Shown: positions 5,975-6,914 of the stretch, piece by piece
Position numbering within the stretch: the stretch's first letter is position 1
How the letters are laid out: each line of letters starts with the position of its first letter
Source: Frankiaceae bacterium
GTDB taxonomy: Bacteria > Actinomycetota > Actinomycetes > Frankiales > Frankiaceae
DNA length: 6,914 nt
Direction of reading: 5' to 3'
Assembly (NCBI GenBank): GCA_030840885.1
Contig: JAVEDQ010000579.1
Span: 1-6,914, forward strand
The notes under the pieces: generated by a model
Seen by the model: the letters and a program-made list of their open reading frames with translations, nothing else
Database searches by the model: none
What the model was told of the DNA's origin: nothing
Program-made: the position numbers and the translations under genes

Positions 5975-6022
5975 CGGATCAGCGCCCGGATCAACACCCG
6001 GATCAGCGTCCAGATCAGCCGC
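5975..6022. repeat. 12-bp imperfect tandem array that carries the ileS stop codon four times
   Basis: Four 12-bp units related to CGGATCAGCGCC lie at 5975-5986, 5987-5998, 5999-6010 and 6011-6022. Read on the minus strand, each contains TGATC. Because the period is 12, the TGA at 6017-6015 that ends ileS is repeated in the same frame at 6005-6003, 5993-5991 and 5981-5979. Confidence 0.9.
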
Positions 6023-6914
6023 CGGCGACCCGCAACCAGTAGGTCAGGCCGAGTTCGTCAGCCGACTGGTCCGCGATGTCCACCGACGGCGGCCCCTCGG
6101 CGAAGGTGGTGGCGAGCACCTCTTCGGCCACGGCCGTCGACGACTCGCGGAGGGCCTGAGCAAGGTCGTGCGCCTGCGGAGCCGCCCACCACAGCTCGAT
6201 GCGGTCGCTGATGTCGAGCCCGGCGCGCTTGCGGGCGTCCTGGAGCACGCGGACCACCTCACGCGCCAGCCCGGCCCGGCGGAGCTCCGGAGTCAGCTCG
6301 AGGTCCAGGGCGATGGACACCCCACCCTCGTTGGCGACCGTCCAGCCTGCCCGGGGGGTCTCGGTGACGATCAGCTCGTCGCCGGACAGCTCGATGTCCT
6401 CGCCGTCGATGACGACCGTGAGCCGACCGTCGACCGGCGGGCCGGCGGCGGCGATGGCCTTCGCGACCACGGGGGTCTGCTTGCCGAACCGCTTGCCCAG
6501 CGCCCGGAAGTTCGCCTTGACCGACACGTCGACGAGCTCGCCGACGAGCGCGTCGACGGTGCCCACGTTCAGTTCGTCGGCGACCTCGCGGCGCATCTCG
6601 TCGGACAGGTCGCTGAAGCCGACGGCGCTGACCAGCGCCCGGGCCAGGGGCTGACGCGTCCTCACCTTCGCCGACGCCCGCGACGCACGACCGAGCTCGA
6701 CCAAACGTCGCACCAGCGACACCTGGCGGCCGAGCGTGTCGTCGACGAGCTGCCCGTCGGGCAGCGGCCAGGCCGCCAGGTGTACCGAGTCCGGTTGCCC
6801 CGTGGAGCCCGCGGCGCCCGTGGAGCCCGCGGCGCCCGTGGCGCCCGCGGCGGCCGCGGCGCCCGGCCCGGCGACGTCGACGTCGACCACCAGGGCCTGC
6901 CACAGCCGGTCGGT
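6015..6914 (-). CDS. ileS: Isoleucyl-tRNA synthetase, C-terminal part (5' end beyond the window)
   Basis: The last 299 residues of a class I isoleucyl-tRNA synthetase, which charges tRNA-Ile in the cytoplasm; the catalytic HIGH/KMSKS parts lie outside the window. The frame is open to the right edge (TDRLWQAL at the edge). Visible: the end of the anticodon-binding helical region (DSVHLAAWP, QVSLVRRLVELGRASRASAKVRTRQPLARALV), then VSVKANFRALGKRFGKQTPVVAKAI and the C-terminal domain ending around LDLELTPELRRAGLAREVVRVLQDARKRAGLDISDRIELWW. That ending matches the long eukaryote-like IleRS group common in actinobacteria and lacks the Cys-rich zinc finger of the other bacterial type. A Gly/Ala/Ser/Thr repeat linker precedes DSVHLAAWP. 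The stop is TGA at 6017-6015. The gene faces the division cluster, with the hypothetical gene 174 bp downstream on the same strand. Confidence 0.96.
   Translation of the reverse strand, partial: TDRLWQALVVDVDVAGPGAAAAAGATGAAGSTGAAGSTGQPDSVHLAAWPLPDGQLVDDTLGRQVSLVRRLVELGRASRASAKVRTRQPLARALVSAVGFSDLSDEMRREVADELNVGTVDALVGELVDVSVKANFRALGKRFGKQTPVVAKAIAAAGPPVDGRLTVVIDGEDIELSGDELIVTETPRAGWTVANEGGVSIALDLELTPELRRAGLAREVVRVLQDARKRAGLDISDRIELWWAAPQAHDLAQALRESSTAVAEEVLATTFAEGPPSVDIADQSADELGLTYWLRVAGG
6799..6852. repeat. 18-bp tandem repeat (x3) in ileS encoding a Gly/Ala/Ser/Thr linker
   Basis: Three 18-bp units (6799-6816 and 6817-6834 identical, 6835-6852 with one change) lie in frame in ileS. They encode Gly-Ala-Thr/Ser-Gly-Ala-Ala type residues between the LWQALVVDVDVAG segment and DSVHLAAWP. 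More GCC/GCG-rich sequence continues to about 6870 and gives an Ala run. Confidence 0.88.

Noticed and set aside
5305..5997. Alternative longer minus-strand frame across the hypothetical gene
   Set aside because: Arg/Gly-rich shadow composition, no ribosome site, and it would overlap the nitroreductase 3' end; the frame at 5385-5840 has better composition and a strong GGAGGAGG.

Overview
This GC-rich window comes from an actinobacterium. The gene order pgeF-yggS-sepF-yggT-divIVA is the classical block downstream of ftsZ in Gram-positive bacteria, and ftsZ probably lies just to the left. High GC, frequent GTG starts, an F420-type nitroreductase family protein and a eukaryote-like IleRS C-terminus all point to Actinomycetota. 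The Frankia/Geodermatophilus/Nakamurella side of the phylum seems likely, but the genus cannot be read from the sequence.

Plus strand, left part (1-3234): the 3' part of pgeF, then yggS (4-bp GTGA overlap), sepF (10-bp gap), yggT and divIVA. pgeF and yggS are housekeeping genes (peptidoglycan-precursor proofreading and PLP homeostasis). SepF tethers FtsZ to the membrane, YggT is a small membrane protein of the same cluster, and DivIVA organises polar growth. The yggT gene has no ATG, GTG or TTG in front of its first membrane helix. A perfect AGGAGG instead precedes an ATC codon at 1917, exactly where the N-terminus should begin.

Plus strand, middle (3304-5380): an unusual 525-residue protein with an N-terminal membrane hairpin, a very long low-complexity region and two copies of a His-x3-Cys...Cys-x2-Cys module. 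It is followed by a DDN-type (deazaflavin/F420) nitroreductase family protein.

Minus strand, right part (5385-6914): an unrecognised 151-residue protein, read towards the nitroreductase with only 4 bp between the stop codons, and upstream of it the 3' third of ileS, which runs off the right edge. ileS therefore faces the division cluster.

A recurring theme is short in-frame tandem duplication: in the yggS N-terminus, the divIVA linker, two places in the 525-residue protein, an ileS linker, and a 12-bp array that copies the ileS stop codon four times. No RNA genes, mobile elements or CRISPR arrays were seen. The longest stretch without a gene is 174 bp (5841-6014).
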